Counted from the first letter of the stretch, positions 10,755 through 20,074 are shown. The stretch: DNA of 64,000 bases from Halomonas sp. (GCF_029263665.1 NZ_JAJUFQ010000006.1:62001-126000), one strand, 5' to 3'. The notes: generated by a model not told the origin, from the sequence alone. Translations and numbers: made by a program.

Positions 10755-11783
10755 ATGACAGTCATGACTTCACGGGCCGAGATTCGGGATTATCTCGCAC
10801 GCCCTTATTGCCCTACCCGTATCCCTGCCGAGGATGCTGCCCGCGTTGCAGAAATCAAGCGTTTGCTCAACGAGCAGAATGCCGTCCTCGTCGCTCACTA
10901 CTACACCGATGATGCTATCCAGCAACTGGCCGAAGAAACAGGCGGCTGTGTCGCTGACTCCCTTGAGATGGCGCGTTTTGGCGCACGTCATGATGCTTCC
11001 ACCCTGGTGGTGGCGGGAGTACGCTTCATGGGCGAGACGGCCAAGATCCTCTCTCCCGAGAAGCGTGTGTTGATGCCGACCCTGGAAGCGACCTGCTCCC
11101 TGGATGTGGGTTGCCCTATCGATGAGTTTTCCGCCTTCTGTGATGCGCACCCGGATCGTACCGTGGTGGTCTATGCCAATACCTCTGCGGCCGTCAAGGC
11201 TCGTGCCGACTGGGTGGTGACATCTTCCATCGCAGTGGAGGTGATCGAGCATCTGCAGGCCAAGGGGGAAAAGATTCTGTGGGCCCCCGACAAGCACCTG
11301 GGTGGCTATATCCAGAAGAAGACTGGGGCAGATATGCTGCTCTGGGACGGTGCATGCATTGTTCACGAGGAGTTCAAGGCCAAGGGGATCGAGGACCTCA
11401 AGGCGCTATACCCTGATGCCGCCGTTCTGGTTCACCCGGAGTCTCCTGAGTCTGTGGTATCCCTGGCCGATGTGGCTGGCTCCACGTCCCAGTTGATCAA
11501 GGCAGCCAAGGAACTGTCCAATGAGCAACTGATCGTGGCGACCGATCGCGGTATCTTCTTCAAGATGCAACAGGCCGTGCCGGACAAGACGCTGTTTGAA
11601 GCTCCAACTGCAGGTAATGGTGCGACGTGTCGTAGCTGTGCCCATTGCCCGTGGATGGCGATGAATGCGCTCGATAATCTGGCCGAGGCTCTGCGCGAAG
11701 GAAGCGGCGAGATTCACGTTAGTGACGAACTGCGCATCCAGGCCCTCAAACCCCTGACCCGGATGCTTGAATTCCAGGCGTGA
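10755..11783 (+). CDS. nadA: Quinolinate synthase
   Basis: Condenses iminoaspartate with dihydroxyacetone phosphate to quinolinate, in de novo NAD synthesis; an oxygen-sensitive [4Fe-4S] enzyme. The product is 342 residues. The three cluster ligands are visible at C114 ([10 protein letters not shown]), C201 (WDGACIV) and C298 (CRSCAHCPW), matching E. coli C113, C200 and C297. HYYTD near 48-52 is the substrate region. ATG 10755 (MTVM) matches the E. coli N-terminus (MSVM); the frame is open 43 codons further upstream but that part is unconserved, and the ribosome site is poor. nadC is 10 kb away; nadB is not in the window. Confidence 0.95.
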   Translation: MTVMTSRAEIRDYLARPYCPTRIPAEDAARVAEIKRLLNEQNAVLVAHYYTDDAIQQLAEETGGCVADSLEMARFGARHDASTLVVAGVRFMGETAKILSPEKRVLMPTLEATCSLDVGCPIDEFSAFCDAHPDRTVVVYANTSAAVKARADWVVTSSIAVEVIEHLQAKGEKILWAPDKHLGGYIQKKTGADMLLWDGACIVHEEFKAKGIEDLKALYPDAAVLVHPESPESVVSLADVAGSTSQLIKAAKELSNEQLIVATDRGIFFKMQQAVPDKTLFEAPTAGNGATCRSCAHCPWMAMNALDNLAEALREGSGEIHVSDELRIQALKPLTRMLEFQA

Positions 11784-11795
11784 CACCTGCTTGCT

Positions 11796-11832
11796 AAAGA
11801 CGCCCGTAGTCGATGCGACTGCGGGCGTCTTT
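11796..11832 (+). terminator. Bidirectional terminator between nadA and the DinB gene
   Basis: 17-bp stem from AAAGACGCCCGTAGTCG to CGACTGCGGGCGTCTTT (one G-T pair) with an ATG loop. A-rich on one side and T-rich on the other, so it can serve nadA and the convergent DinB gene. Confidence 0.85.
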
Positions 11833-11843
11833 GTATCCGGGCA

Positions 11844-12380
11844 TCACTGTTGCTGTGCTATCAGGTCCAGTAAATCCGTGCTGCCAATGTCTTCTCCTGT
11901 CTGTGACAACAACGTGGACACCTGTCCTCGGTGATGGGTCTGGTGATTGAAGAAGTGGAGTATCAGGCTGGAGTAGGATTGGGTAGCAGGAGTGCCCTGG
12001 ATGTTGTGGTAGCTGAGAGAGTCATCGAGGTCCCGGAAGGAGAGCTGATCGACCCAGTTGATGATCTGTTCGTCCATCCATTTGCGACGCTGGTGTAATG
12101 GTTCGAATTCATCGATGAGTATCTGCTCGAGGCTGCTGGGCATTGGCAGGCTCACGATGCCGTGCAGGGAGGCATGCGATGAAGGATGTGTTGCAAAGCG
12201 CTTGAGCCAAAGAATGTCACCAACCATGATGTGGTTCAGGGTACCCAGGATAGAGCGGAAAAAGGCGCCACGATCTTTCCACAGTTCTTCCGGGGGCAGG
12301 CGGCTCGCTGCTGCATAGATTTTTGTGTTCATCCACTGGTTGTAGCGGGCCAGCAGCATGAAGTGTTCCATGAGCTGCAT
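11844..12380 (-). CDS. DinB-family four-helix protein
   Basis: A 178-residue protein of the DinB/YfiT superfamily, four-helix bundles that usually bind a divalent metal and include thiol-dependent transferases. Candidate metal ligands are H50 (TLNHIMVGD) and the H146/H150 pair in HFFNHQTHHRGQ, the usual triad. The N-terminus (HFMLLARYNQWMN) is typical of the family. The ATG overlaps the stop of the upstream bepA gene by one base (TGATG), so it is probably translated from the same message. The substrate is unknown; DinB itself was named for damage induction, which need not apply here. Confidence 0.8.
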   Translation of the reverse strand: MQLMEHFMLLARYNQWMNTKIYAAASRLPPEELWKDRGAFFRSILGTLNHIMVGDILWLKRFATHPSSHASLHGIVSLPMPSSLEQILIDEFEPLHQRRKWMDEQIINWVDQLSFRDLDDSLSYHNIQGTPATQSYSSLILHFFNHQTHHRGQVSTLLSQTGEDIGSTDLLDLIAQQQ

Positions 12381-13921
12381 CAGAATTTCTCCATGGTCTC
12401 GCGATATTCGCGGAACGCCTTCTTGCGCTGGATGATCTGGCCTTCGGCATTGAAGTCGTCGCTGCGGCGTGCCACGGCTTCGGCCACGTCGAGCTGGCGA
12501 ATGGCTCGGTCTATATCACCATCGAGCTGCATTTGTTCCGCCCGGGCCAGGTGTCCCCAGGCTTGATGGCCGCTGTGTCCCGCTGCTTCTGCGAGCAGCG
12601 AGAATACCGCTGGGTCTTCCGAGCGCCGGCGCGAAAGGTTGCTGAGGACTTGATATGAACGCTCAGGGTCCTGCTGTAGCAGGGCTTCGCCAAGAAGCAG
12701 GGATGCTGGGTAATAATCCGGCATGAGACGCAGCTGGCGCTGGGCGCGCGCAACGGCATCACTGGTTCGGCCACCTTCGAAGGCGACCTGGGCGGCACTG
12801 GCTGGAAGCATGGCGATATCCGGGTGACTCTGCGCCAATTGGTCGAGGCTGGACAAGGCCGTATCTATGCTGCCGGATTCGGCATCGAGTAATGCTTGAA
12901 GATATTGCTGGGCTGCCTGGGGAGCATTGTCCTGATGTAGAATCGTCATGGCCTGGCTGGGGGAGCGCTGGTGAATTGCCAGTAATGCGCGAGCCCGAAT
13001 CAGATGATATTGCAGATCATCTCCCCGGGTGACAGAAGTGTGTAGCTGACGAACCCGTTCTTCGGCGTCGCTGATGCGAGACTCGGTAACAGGGTGGGTC
13101 AGCAGAAACTCTGGGGGTGTACCACCTTGCAGGCTCATCATGCGTTGCATGGAGCGAAACAGGTCGATCATGGCATTCGGGTCGTATCCTGCCTGAGTCA
13201 TGGCCTGGAGACCGATACGATCCGCTTCCTGTTCATAACGCCGCGAGTAGCGCAACTGGTCCTGTATCATGGCTGCCTGGGTACCGGCCATGGCGGCAAT
13301 GCCGACATCGCCACCGCCAGCGGCTGCCACGACCAGACCGGCAAGCATGGCGGCCATGGCGGGTATCTGGGTCTGTTCGGCACGGGACTTGCTGCGTGCG
13401 TAGTGGCGCTGGGACAAGTGGCCGAGTTCGTGGGCCAGTACCGAAGCGACTTCGGCTTCATCACGCGCAAAGGCAAACAGGCCACTGTTGACGCCTACCA
13501 CTCCTCCTGGGACGGCAAAGGCGTTGAGGCTGCCATTGGCTACCAGGGTGATAGTGGTATTGACGCCAGGCAGGCCGCTGTAGGGGACCAGGCGACTGAC
13601 CAGTGACTCGATGTAGTCCTGTGCGATAGGGTCACGCCACTCCGGTACGTGGGCTCGGAACTGTCTCAGCCAAGCACGGCCAAGACGATACTCTTCTCCG
13701 CTGATGGCCTGGCTGCCGGTGGCCACGAGGCTGGGGAGTTCGAAGTCGTTCTGATCGCTATCGAGAGTGCCTGAGGAATCGTAGAGGCTGCTGCCCTGAC
13801 GGCTGTTGGCATCGTCCCGGGGTTCGTTGAGCGTCCATGCCGTGGCCATGGAGGAGGAGCATACGGCCAGCGCGAGGACCAGCAGGCCGGCACAAGGGCG
13901 TGACAGAGTTCGCACAGGCAT
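12380..13921 (-). CDS. bepA: BepA-like periplasmic M48 metallopeptidase with TPR domain
   Basis: Periplasmic protease/chaperone that helps LptD and other outer-membrane proteins assemble and degrades stalled ones. Residues 1-28 are a signal peptide. The zinc site is HELGH (164-168) with the third ligand Glu in EQEAD near 232. The C-terminal half is a TPR superhelix, giving 513 residues against about 487 in E. coli. I chose the ATG at 13921 because GAGG sits 6 bases before it; ATG 13942 gives 7 more residues but no ribosome site. It is divergent from the tusA-like/perM pair, as in Pseudomonas, and is followed without a gap by the DinB gene. Confidence 0.9.
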   Translation of the reverse strand: MPVRTLSRPCAGLLVLALAVCSSSMATAWTLNEPRDDANSRQGSSLYDSSGTLDSDQNDFELPSLVATGSQAISGEEYRLGRAWLRQFRAHVPEWRDPIAQDYIESLVSRLVPYSGLPGVNTTITLVANGSLNAFAVPGGVVGVNSGLFAFARDEAEVASVLAHELGHLSQRHYARSKSRAEQTQIPAMAAMLAGLVVAAAGGGDVGIAAMAGTQAAMIQDQLRYSRRYEQEADRIGLQAMTQAGYDPNAMIDLFRSMQRMMSLQGGTPPEFLLTHPVTESRISDAEERVRQLHTSVTRGDDLQYHLIRARALLAIHQRSPSQAMTILHQDNAPQAAQQYLQALLDAESGSIDTALSSLDQLAQSHPDIAMLPASAAQVAFEGGRTSDAVARAQRQLRLMPDYYPASLLLGEALLQQDPERSYQVLSNLSRRRSEDPAVFSLLAEAAGHSGHQAWGHLARAEQMQLDGDIDRAIRQLDVAEAVARRSDDFNAEGQIIQRKKAFREYRETMEKF

Positions 13922-14109
13922 CTTCGACCTCATTGGCAGCATTGCATTTCAGCAACATTGTATAGTGGCAAGTTTATGTTAAGTGCACTTGGGTATGACA
14001 TTGCTTCGACCTCAAAAGTGCCTTTAAATCCCAAGGACTTGCCTAGTTCAGGAAAGTGCGACAGCTGATAGCTTGTCGATGTGATTCAAGCATTTTCTCG
14101 GGAGAGATC

Positions 14110-14358
14110 ATGACAGTGCAACCTGATAATGTGCTAGATGCCTGCGGGCTTCCATGTCCACTCCCATTGTTGAAGGCCAAGCAGGCTCTGGCGCGCCTTG
14201 AAGCCGGGCAACTGCTCGAGGTCAAGGCAACGGATGCAGGCTCCTGGCGGGACTTCGAAACATTTGCCGAACAGAGTGAGCATGTTCTGGAAGGCCGGGA
14301 AGTGCGCGATGATGTTTATTATTACTGGCTGCGAAAAGCAGGGAAGGCCAACACATGA
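14110..14358 (+). CDS. TusA/SirA-family sulfur-carrier-like protein
   Basis: An 82-residue protein with the TusA signature LDACGLPCPLPLLKAKQAL (residues 9-27); the CPxP cysteine is C16, with a second cysteine at C12. TusA proteins relay persulfide sulfur for tRNA thiolation or molybdenum cofactor work. The place between bepA and perM matches the P. aeruginosa gene PA1006, linked there to molybdenum homeostasis and nitrate respiration (from memory). It is therefore likely to be that paralogue and not tusA itself. GGGAGAG precedes ATG 14110; an upstream GTG at 14056 was not used. It overlaps perM by 4 bases. Confidence 0.85.
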   Translation: MTVQPDNVLDACGLPCPLPLLKAKQALARLEAGQLLEVKATDAGSWRDFETFAEQSEHVLEGREVRDDVYYYWLRKAGKANT

Positions 14359-15443
14359 CATTGCGCACTGTTGTTCGCAATTGGGTCGATCGTTATTTTT
14401 CTGACGAAGAAGCCGTGCTGCTGCTCGCACTGCTGGTCGCCGGATTTGCCGTGGTGATCTGGCTTGGACAGGTATTGGCACCTTTCCTCACGGCGTTGGT
14501 AGTGGCTTTCCTGCTGCAAGGGCCCGTCAATGGGTTGACTCGGCGCAAGGTGCCGCACTTGGTGGCGGTATTGATCGTGTTTCTTGCTTTCGTCGGTGTG
14601 ATGCTGGCCATGGCCTTCATTCTGCTGCCACTGGTCTGGGAGCAGTTGACCAGCTTGATTCAAGAGGCGCCCCGCATGTTTGCCAGTGGTCAGGATATGC
14701 TCGATGAGCTGCAAAAGGAGTATCCGCAGCTCATCACTCCTGACCTGGTCCAGCACTGGATTGGCGTGATCAGCCGTGAGGCAACCCAGTTGAGCCAGCG
14801 AGCCGTGTCATTGTCACTGGCTTCCCTGGGCAACTTGATGAGTCTGATCATCTATCTGGTCCTGGTGCCCATTCTGGTGTTTTTCCTGCTCAAGGATCGC
14901 GACAGGCTGATTGGCTTTCTTGTTTCATTTCTGCCCTCCAAGCGGGATCTGATGACCCGGGTATGGCAGGAGATGGATGGCCAGATTGCCAATTACATAC
15001 GTGGCAAGGCCACTGAAATCATCATTGTCGGCACAGTGGCCTTCTTCACCTTTGCCATGTTCGGTCTGCCATACTCGGCGTTGCTTGGGGTTCTGGTCGG
15101 TTTCTCGGTGCTGGTTCCCTATATTGGCGCTGCCGTTGCGACGTTGCCGGTGGCTGCTGTCGCGGGGTTCCACTTTGGGTTGGGCGACCAGTTCCTCTAT
15201 GTCCTGGTGGCCTATGGAGTGCTTCAGGCCCTGGACGGCAATGTGCTGGTGCCGATCCTGTTCTCCGAAGCGGTCAACCTGCACCCGGTCTCCATCATCC
15301 TGGCCGTGCTGGTGTTTGGTGGTATCTGGGGATTCTGGGGAGTGTTCTTTGCGATTCCCCTGGCAACCTTGCTCAAGGCCCTGGTCTATGCCTGGCCCAG
15401 GGGAATACAGCAGCACAGCATTGCCCAGCAGGTAGAGGAATAG
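14355..15443 (+). CDS. perM: AI-2E family transporter (PerM-like permease)
   Basis: A 362-residue inner-membrane protein with about eight hydrophobic segments: two near 20-60, one near 65-90, one near 150-175, and a cluster from 205 to 345. This is the PerM/YfgO/TqsA family. Conserved features include the soluble stretch LLKDRDRLIGFLVSFLP and LVPYIGAAVATLP. Family members have been linked to autoinducer-2 export or sodium/proton antiport; the substrate here is unknown. ATG overlaps the TusA-like stop (ATGA), so the two are coupled. The last five codons and the stop are duplicated in tandem just after the gene. Confidence 0.88.
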   Translation: MTLRTVVRNWVDRYFSDEEAVLLLALLVAGFAVVIWLGQVLAPFLTALVVAFLLQGPVNGLTRRKVPHLVAVLIVFLAFVGVMLAMAFILLPLVWEQLTSLIQEAPRMFASGQDMLDELQKEYPQLITPDLVQHWIGVISREATQLSQRAVSLSLASLGNLMSLIIYLVLVPILVFFLLKDRDRLIGFLVSFLPSKRDLMTRVWQEMDGQIANYIRGKATEIIIVGTVAFFTFAMFGLPYSALLGVLVGFSVLVPYIGAAVATLPVAAVAGFHFGLGDQFLYVLVAYGVLQALDGNVLVPILFSEAVNLHPVSIILAVLVFGGIWGFWGVFFAIPLATLLKALVYAWPRGIQQHSIAQQVEE

Positions 15444-15457
15444 CAGGTAGAGGAATA
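15427..15457 (+). repeat. 15-bp tandem duplication across the perM stop codon
   Basis: AGCAGGTAGAGGAATA occurs at 15427-15442 and 15442-15457. The copy repeats the codons for QVEE plus a stop in the same frame (TAG, then TAA 15 bases later), so loss of the first stop would add only five residues. Confidence 0.9.
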
Positions 15458-15476
15458 AATGGCGGTGCAGTAACCT

Positions 15477-15507
15477 CAACAGGGCCGGTCAATGACCGGC
15501 CCTGTTG
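15477..15507 (+). terminator. Terminator between perM and bcp
   Basis: Stem CAACAGGGCCGG with CCGGCCCTGTTG (12 bp), loop TCAATGA, then GTTT. It lies between convergent genes and can act in both directions. Confidence 0.75.
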
Positions 15508-15562
15508 GTTTGGGCACTGATTCAGGAACGCGTGAGCAGTGAAGGGTGCCTGATGCCTGCGG

Positions 15563-16036
15563 CTAGTCCTGATGTAGCGCCTGGGCGGCTTCCAGAACCT
15601 CCTGAGCATGGTCCTTTACCTTGACCTTGCGCCACTCCTGGGCGAGCTTGCCATCGCTGTCGATCAGGAAGGTGCTGCGCTCGATACCCATGTACTCCTT
15701 GCCATAGAGCTTCTTCAGCTTGATGACATCGAACAGGTTGCAGACGGTCTCGTCCTTGTCGGAGAGCAGGGCAAAGTTGAACTCCTGCTTGTTCTTGAAG
15801 TTCTGTTGCGCTCGAATGCCGTCACGAGAAACGCCAATGATGACGGTGTTGGCGGCATCGAACTGTGCCTTGCGATCACGGAAGTCACCACCTTCAGTGG
15901 TGCAGCCCGGAGTGCTGGCCTTGGGGTAGAAGTAGATGACCACCTGCTTGCCCCGCAGTTGTGACAGGGTGATTTCGGTATCATCGGTGGCCGGGGCTGT
16001 GAAATCCGGAACGACTGCGCCAATCTCCAGGCTCAT
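15563..16036 (-). CDS. bcp: Thioredoxin-dependent thiol peroxidase (BCP/PrxQ family)
   Basis: Peroxiredoxin reducing hydrogen peroxide and organic hydroperoxides. The peroxidatic cysteine is C45 in PKASTPGCT, with a conserved fold throughout 157 residues. Position 50, the resolving cysteine of E. coli BCP, is Gly here (CTTEGG), so the enzyme would work by a 1-Cys mechanism or use another cysteine such as that in ETVCNLFDV (about 98). The neighbours (perM on one side, dapA on the other) follow the Pseudomonas order. Confidence 0.93.
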   Translation of the reverse strand: MSLEIGAVVPDFTAPATDDTEITLSQLRGKQVVIYFYPKASTPGCTTEGGDFRDRKAQFDAANTVIIGVSRDGIRAQQNFKNKQEFNFALLSDKDETVCNLFDVIKLKKLYGKEYMGIERSTFLIDSDGKLAQEWRKVKVKDHAQEVLEAAQALHQD

Positions 16037-16494
16037 GGAGGTTCTCCATCATACTATTCAAAGGATTCCGATTAGACGGAAAGGGGGGGACTCTGTAAAG
16101 GGCAATGGCCGGTTGCCACCTTGTCGAACAGAGATTATCGATGTTTCCCGTACACGCGGCTGTACAGGGTCTAGCCGCCTGAGTACCATTTATCCTTTAG
16201 GCTCTGTACGGAAAGTGTCTGCACGTTGGTGACGTTGCATCGAATCTGGTCTCAAAATGCTTGTTCTCAGCTCATAAGCTCTGCTTTTGACCGGTTTCGT
16301 CATGTGCTCACCCAGGGGCGGGAAAGACATCGCCCACTGATGGCGGGCCCGATCTTGTCCATGGCTCATCGGCTTTTTGTACAGCACCTGAGTCTGGTTG
16401 CTCCCCCTGATGCACCGGATTCAGGTCTATCACGTCAGCGCGCAAGGAAATACCTGCGTGGCACCTTGGCGACAAATCGAGAGGAATAACGAGG
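16037..16494. other. Gene-free region between bcp and dapA, with a possible IS-end remnant
   Basis: 458 bases with no supported gene. In Pseudomonas this slot holds gcvR, which is not here. The stretch 16199-16320 starts with GGCTCTGTACGGAAAGTGTC and continues into a less GC-rich segment that resembles the end and subterminal region of IS5-like elements. I see no partner inverted repeat or transposase. A small hairpin (GTACA/TGTAC) is at 16149-16164. The dapA and bcp promoters must lie here but I could not assign them. Confidence 0.4.
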
Positions 16495-17379
16495 ATGATC
16501 ACGGGCAGTATCGTCGCGTTGGCGACACCGATGAAGAGTAATGGCGAGATTGACTGGGAAGTGCTGCGCAAGCTGGTGAGCTTCCATCTGGAAAATGGCA
16601 CTGATGCTATCGTGGCAGCGGGCACTACTGGTGAGCCTACCACCATGTCATTCGCCGAACACTTCGATGTGATCCGTACTGTGGTGGAAGAGGTCGATGG
16701 CCGTATTCCGGTGATTGCCGGAACGGGTTCCAACAACACCACTGAAGCGATCGAGCTGACCCGTTATGCCAAAGAGGTGGGTGCCGACTATTGCCTGAGC
16801 GTGGCGCCGTACTATAACAAGCCTACCCAGGAAGGCATGTATCAACACTTCAAGGCGATTGCCGAGAACTGTGATCTTCCTGTGATTCTGTATAACGTGC
16901 CTGGCCGCACGATCTCTGACATCTATAACGAGACAGTGCTGCGCCTGGCCGAAGTGGATAACATCGTCGGTCTCAAGGATGCCACCGGTAATCTGGAGCG
17001 AGCCCAGGAGCTGATTCAGCGCCTCAATGGAAGTGACTTCATGCTTTATTCCGGTGATGATGCCACTGCTTGCGATTTTATGCTGATGGGTGGCAACGGC
17101 GACATTTCTGTCACTGCCAATGTCGCGCCGAAAGCGATGCACGAACTGTGCATGGCTGCGATTGCCGGGGATGCAGAGAAAGCACATCAGATCAATACAC
17201 GCTTGCTGCCGTTGCACACCAACCTGGGGATCGAGAGCAATCCGATCCCTGTGAAGTGGGCGCTGCATCGTATGGGAATCATCGACACGGGAATTCGCCT
17301 GCCGCTGACCTGGTTATCCGAGAAGTATCATTCCACTGTCAGTGGCGCCCTGCAGTCGGCTGGCCTGATCGACGACTGA
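16495..17379 (+). CDS. dapA: 4-hydroxy-tetrahydrodipicolinate synthase
   Basis: Condenses pyruvate with aspartate semialdehyde, the first committed step to diaminopimelate and lysine. At 294 residues it has the standard length. The Schiff-base lysine is K161 (GLKDATG), with Y133 in LYNVPGRT and the TTGEPTT loop near 44-50. GAGAGG lies about 10 bases before ATG. It is followed by bamC, MBL hydrolase and purC on the same strand, the conserved order in Pseudomonas; bamC starts 93 bases later, so co-transcription is likely. Confidence 0.97.
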   Translation: MITGSIVALATPMKSNGEIDWEVLRKLVSFHLENGTDAIVAAGTTGEPTTMSFAEHFDVIRTVVEEVDGRIPVIAGTGSNNTTEAIELTRYAKEVGADYCLSVAPYYNKPTQEGMYQHFKAIAENCDLPVILYNVPGRTISDIYNETVLRLAEVDNIVGLKDATGNLERAQELIQRLNGSDFMLYSGDDATACDFMLMGGNGDISVTANVAPKAMHELCMAAIAGDAEKAHQINTRLLPLHTNLGIESNPIPVKWALHRMGIIDTGIRLPLTWLSEKYHSTVSGALQSAGLIDD

Positions 17380-17472
17380 CGGTTGCCGAAGGGGCACAGC
17401 ATGCGCTGTCCCTGATCGTGATGTGTTGCTGGGCAGCGGTGACTGGACCTATTAATCAATCAAGGTGGATGC

Positions 17473-18438
17473 ATGAATTCTGCGCTGAAAGGACTGCCGC
17501 TGGTGGCGCTTGTGGCTGTAACACTGGCTGGCTGTGCCAAGGACGGTTATTACCATGACCGTAATGAGGACTATGCCGATGCTAAGGTGGCGGCTCCTCT
17601 GAGGCTCCCGGAGACCCGTGATACCAGCCGTTATCGGGACATCATGCCAGTGCCCGAGGCGGCAGGGCAGTTCTATGCTCGTGAAAGTGAGTTCGAAGCG
17701 CCTCTGCCGCAGACCATGGCTTCCAGTAGCGCGGTGAATGCCGGCCAGGTTGCCTTGCGTGAATCTGCCGCTGGTAGCTGGCTGGTGGTGGGAGCTCCTC
17801 CCGCTGCAGTCTGGCCTGAGCTGGAGCGTTTCGCCCAGATGCGTGGCCTTCAGGTCACCAACAAGGATGCTTCGCGAGGTGTGATTGAAACGGCCGATGC
17901 CGATATCGAATTGCGCCAGGGGTTGCGCCAGGGTTCCAGCGAGATCCGCTGTGAGACGGCAGGACAGACCAATACCTTGTGCCTGACCGAATTGAGGAGT
18001 CACCTCGAAGCACGTAGCGCCTCTGCCAGCATTGCCTCCATGTCTGCCCAGCAAGCGCCAGGCGCCCAGGCGATGGAGCTACAGAAGCGGGGCAACGACT
18101 GGGTCATGGTCATGCCGTTTGCGATCGATCGTGCCTGGGCCGAGCTGAATTTTCAGTTGAGCAACAATTTCGACATGCAAGGGCGCCGCGAGTTGGTATC
18201 TGCGGATGAGACCAGCAAGAGCTTTGTCATTGATTATGTGACCGAAAGCGAGCGCACCCGTGGCTTCGTCGATTCCCTGACTTCCCTGAGCCTGTGGGAG
18301 TCGACACATCGACTCAATCTGATCCTGACCCCACAGGGCAATACCACTGTGATGCAGGTCAGCAGTGCGGAAGATGAGACGCTGTCGGCCGATGATCAGC
18401 GTGAACTGCTGGACTTCGTGTCAGGTCTGTTGCGCTGA
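17473..18438 (+). CDS. bamC: Outer membrane assembly lipoprotein BamC
   Basis: Accessory lipoprotein of the BAM complex that inserts beta-barrel proteins into the outer membrane (formerly NlpB). Residues 1-21 are a lipoprotein signal with lipobox LAGC; the mature protein starts at C21. The N-terminal stretch after it is extended and Pro-rich, followed by two helix-grip domains (about 95-200 and 210-320). It is 321 residues, slightly shorter than the E. coli protein (344). AAGGTGG precedes the ATG. The stop overlaps the next ATG (TGATG). Confidence 0.92.
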   Translation: MNSALKGLPLVALVAVTLAGCAKDGYYHDRNEDYADAKVAAPLRLPETRDTSRYRDIMPVPEAAGQFYARESEFEAPLPQTMASSSAVNAGQVALRESAAGSWLVVGAPPAAVWPELERFAQMRGLQVTNKDASRGVIETADADIELRQGLRQGSSEIRCETAGQTNTLCLTELRSHLEARSASASIASMSAQQAPGAQAMELQKRGNDWVMVMPFAIDRAWAELNFQLSNNFDMQGRRELVSADETSKSFVIDYVTESERTRGFVDSLTSLSLWESTHRLNLILTPQGNTTVMQVSSAEDETLSADDQRELLDFVSGLLR

Positions 18439-19232
18439 TGCCTCAGGGGTTGGACAAGGCTGGGGGAGGTCTGCGTTTTGCCTCCCTCGGTAGTGGCAGC
18501 AAGGGTAATGCCACCCTGGTAAGTGATGGCGAATCACATGTGCTGGTGGATTGTGGCTTCGCCTTGAAGGAGGCCGAGCGTCGGCTGGCTCGCCTGGGAG
18601 TGGACCCCAGCCAGCTGGATGCTGTCCTGGTCACTCATGAGCATGGCGACCATGTCCGCGGTGTAGGGCCATTGGCCAGACGCTACCAATTGCCCGTTCA
18701 TATCACCCCGGGTACCTGGCTGTCCGGCAAGCTTGGCCGTCTGCCACAATGCCACTGGATTACTCCGCAGGCAGCCTTCCAGGTGAAAGGGTTCAGTATC
18801 GAGCCAGTCACGGTACCCCATGATGCCCGTGAGCCTGTTCAATTCACCCTCAGTGCTGCCGGCAGGCGACTGGGCCTGCTCACGGACCTTGGGCATCCCA
18901 GCGATCATGTGTGCCAGGCTTTCACCGGGTGTGATGCCTTGGTCCTGGAATGCAATCACGATGTACAGATGCTGGCAGAAGGACCTTACCCGCCAAGTCT
19001 CAAGCGCCGTGTAGGAGGAGACTGGGGGCATCTGGCCAATGCGCAGGCCGCTACTCTACTCAAGCGCATCGGACTCGACCGCCTGCAGCATATCGTCTGT
19101 TCGCATCTTTCCGAGCATAATAATCGCCCCGAGCTGGCATTGGAGGCATTGACGCCCCTGCTCGATGGCGATGAGAACCGCCTGACCGTGGCCGACCAGG
19201 ATGAAGGCCTGGATTGGCAGGCGATCCACTGA
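18438..19232 (+). CDS. MBL-fold metallo-hydrolase (YycJ/WalJ-like)
   Basis: A 264-residue metallo-beta-lactamase-fold protein with the metal motif THEHGDH (about 62-68), a second ligand region near HDA (about 133), TDLGH and the late SHLSEHN. It resembles the YycJ/WalJ branch (LGSGSKGNATLV at the N-terminus), some members of which are DNA exonucleases. The activity here is not known. It is coupled to bamC by a one-base overlap and precedes purC by 69 bases, the same arrangement as P. aeruginosa PA1011-PA1013. Confidence 0.85.
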   Translation: MPQGLDKAGGGLRFASLGSGSKGNATLVSDGESHVLVDCGFALKEAERRLARLGVDPSQLDAVLVTHEHGDHVRGVGPLARRYQLPVHITPGTWLSGKLGRLPQCHWITPQAAFQVKGFSIEPVTVPHDAREPVQFTLSAAGRRLGLLTDLGHPSDHVCQAFTGCDALVLECNHDVQMLAEGPYPPSLKRRVGGDWGHLANAQAATLLKRIGLDRLQHIVCSHLSEHNNRPELALEALTPLLDGDENRLTVADQDEGLDWQAIH

Positions 19233-19301
19233 CTTTATAACCCCTGGGAACACTGAATTCAGACGGCGTTCCATCACCTGTTTCGCCTGTGGAGGCCCAT
19301 A

Positions 19302-20018
19302 ATGCAAAAGCTTGAAGAACTCTATGCCGGTAAGGCCAAATCGGTTTATGCCACTGACGACCCTGACCGTCTGATCCTGCACTTCCGTGACGACACCAGC
19401 GCTTTTGATGGCCTGCGCATGGAATCCCTGGAGCGCAAGGGGATGGTCAACAATCGTTTCAATGCCTTCATCATGGGCAAGCTGGAAGAAGCTGGTATTC
19501 CCACCCATGTAGAGCAGCTGTTGTCCGATACCGAGTGCGTGGTCAAGAAGCTGGACATGATCCCGGTCGAGTGCGTGGTACGCAACATTGCTGCCGGTGG
19601 CCTGGTGAAGCGTCTTGGTGTGGAGGAAGGTCAGGAGCTCAATCCGCCGACTTTCGAGTTGTTCCTCAAGAATGACGAGCTTCACGATCCGATGATCAAT
19701 GAATCGTTGGCCATCACCTTCGGCTGGGCGACAGCCGAGCAGTTGGCAGAGATGAAGGTGCTGACCTTCAAGGTCAATGAGGTGCTCAAGAAGCTGTTCG
19801 CCGATGGTGGCTTGCTGCTGGTGGACTACAAGCTTGAGTTTGGCTTGTTCAAAGGCAGCATCGTGCTCGGCGATGAATTCTCCCCGGATGGTTGCCGTTT
19901 GTGGGATGCTGATACTCGTGAAAAGCTGGACAAGGATCGCTTCCGCCAAGGGCTTGGTGGTGTGATCGAAGCTTATGAAGAAGTTGGCCGTCGTATCGGC
20001 GTCGATTTCGGAGCCTGA
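19302..20018 (+). CDS. purC: SAICAR synthetase
   Basis: Phosphoribosylaminoimidazole-succinocarboxamide synthase joins aspartate to CAIR, using ATP, in purine synthesis. The 238-residue product is the usual bacterial length. [14 protein letters not shown] at the start, [13 protein letters not shown] near 88-100, and LVDYKLEFG near 174-182 are family signatures. GGAGG is 7 bases before the ATG. It acts after PurE and PurK, also encoded in this window. Confidence 0.97.
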   Translation: MQKLEELYAGKAKSVYATDDPDRLILHFRDDTSAFDGLRMESLERKGMVNNRFNAFIMGKLEEAGIPTHVEQLLSDTECVVKKLDMIPVECVVRNIAAGGLVKRLGVEEGQELNPPTFELFLKNDELHDPMINESLAITFGWATAEQLAEMKVLTFKVNEVLKKLFADGGLLLVDYKLEFGLFKGSIVLGDEFSPDGCRLWDADTREKLDKDRFRQGLGGVIEAYEEVGRRIGVDFGA

Positions 20019-20074
20019 AGTCCTGGCGCCAAAGTTGCCTGAGTAGACGAGTGGCTGCATCTCAAGGCATGGAC

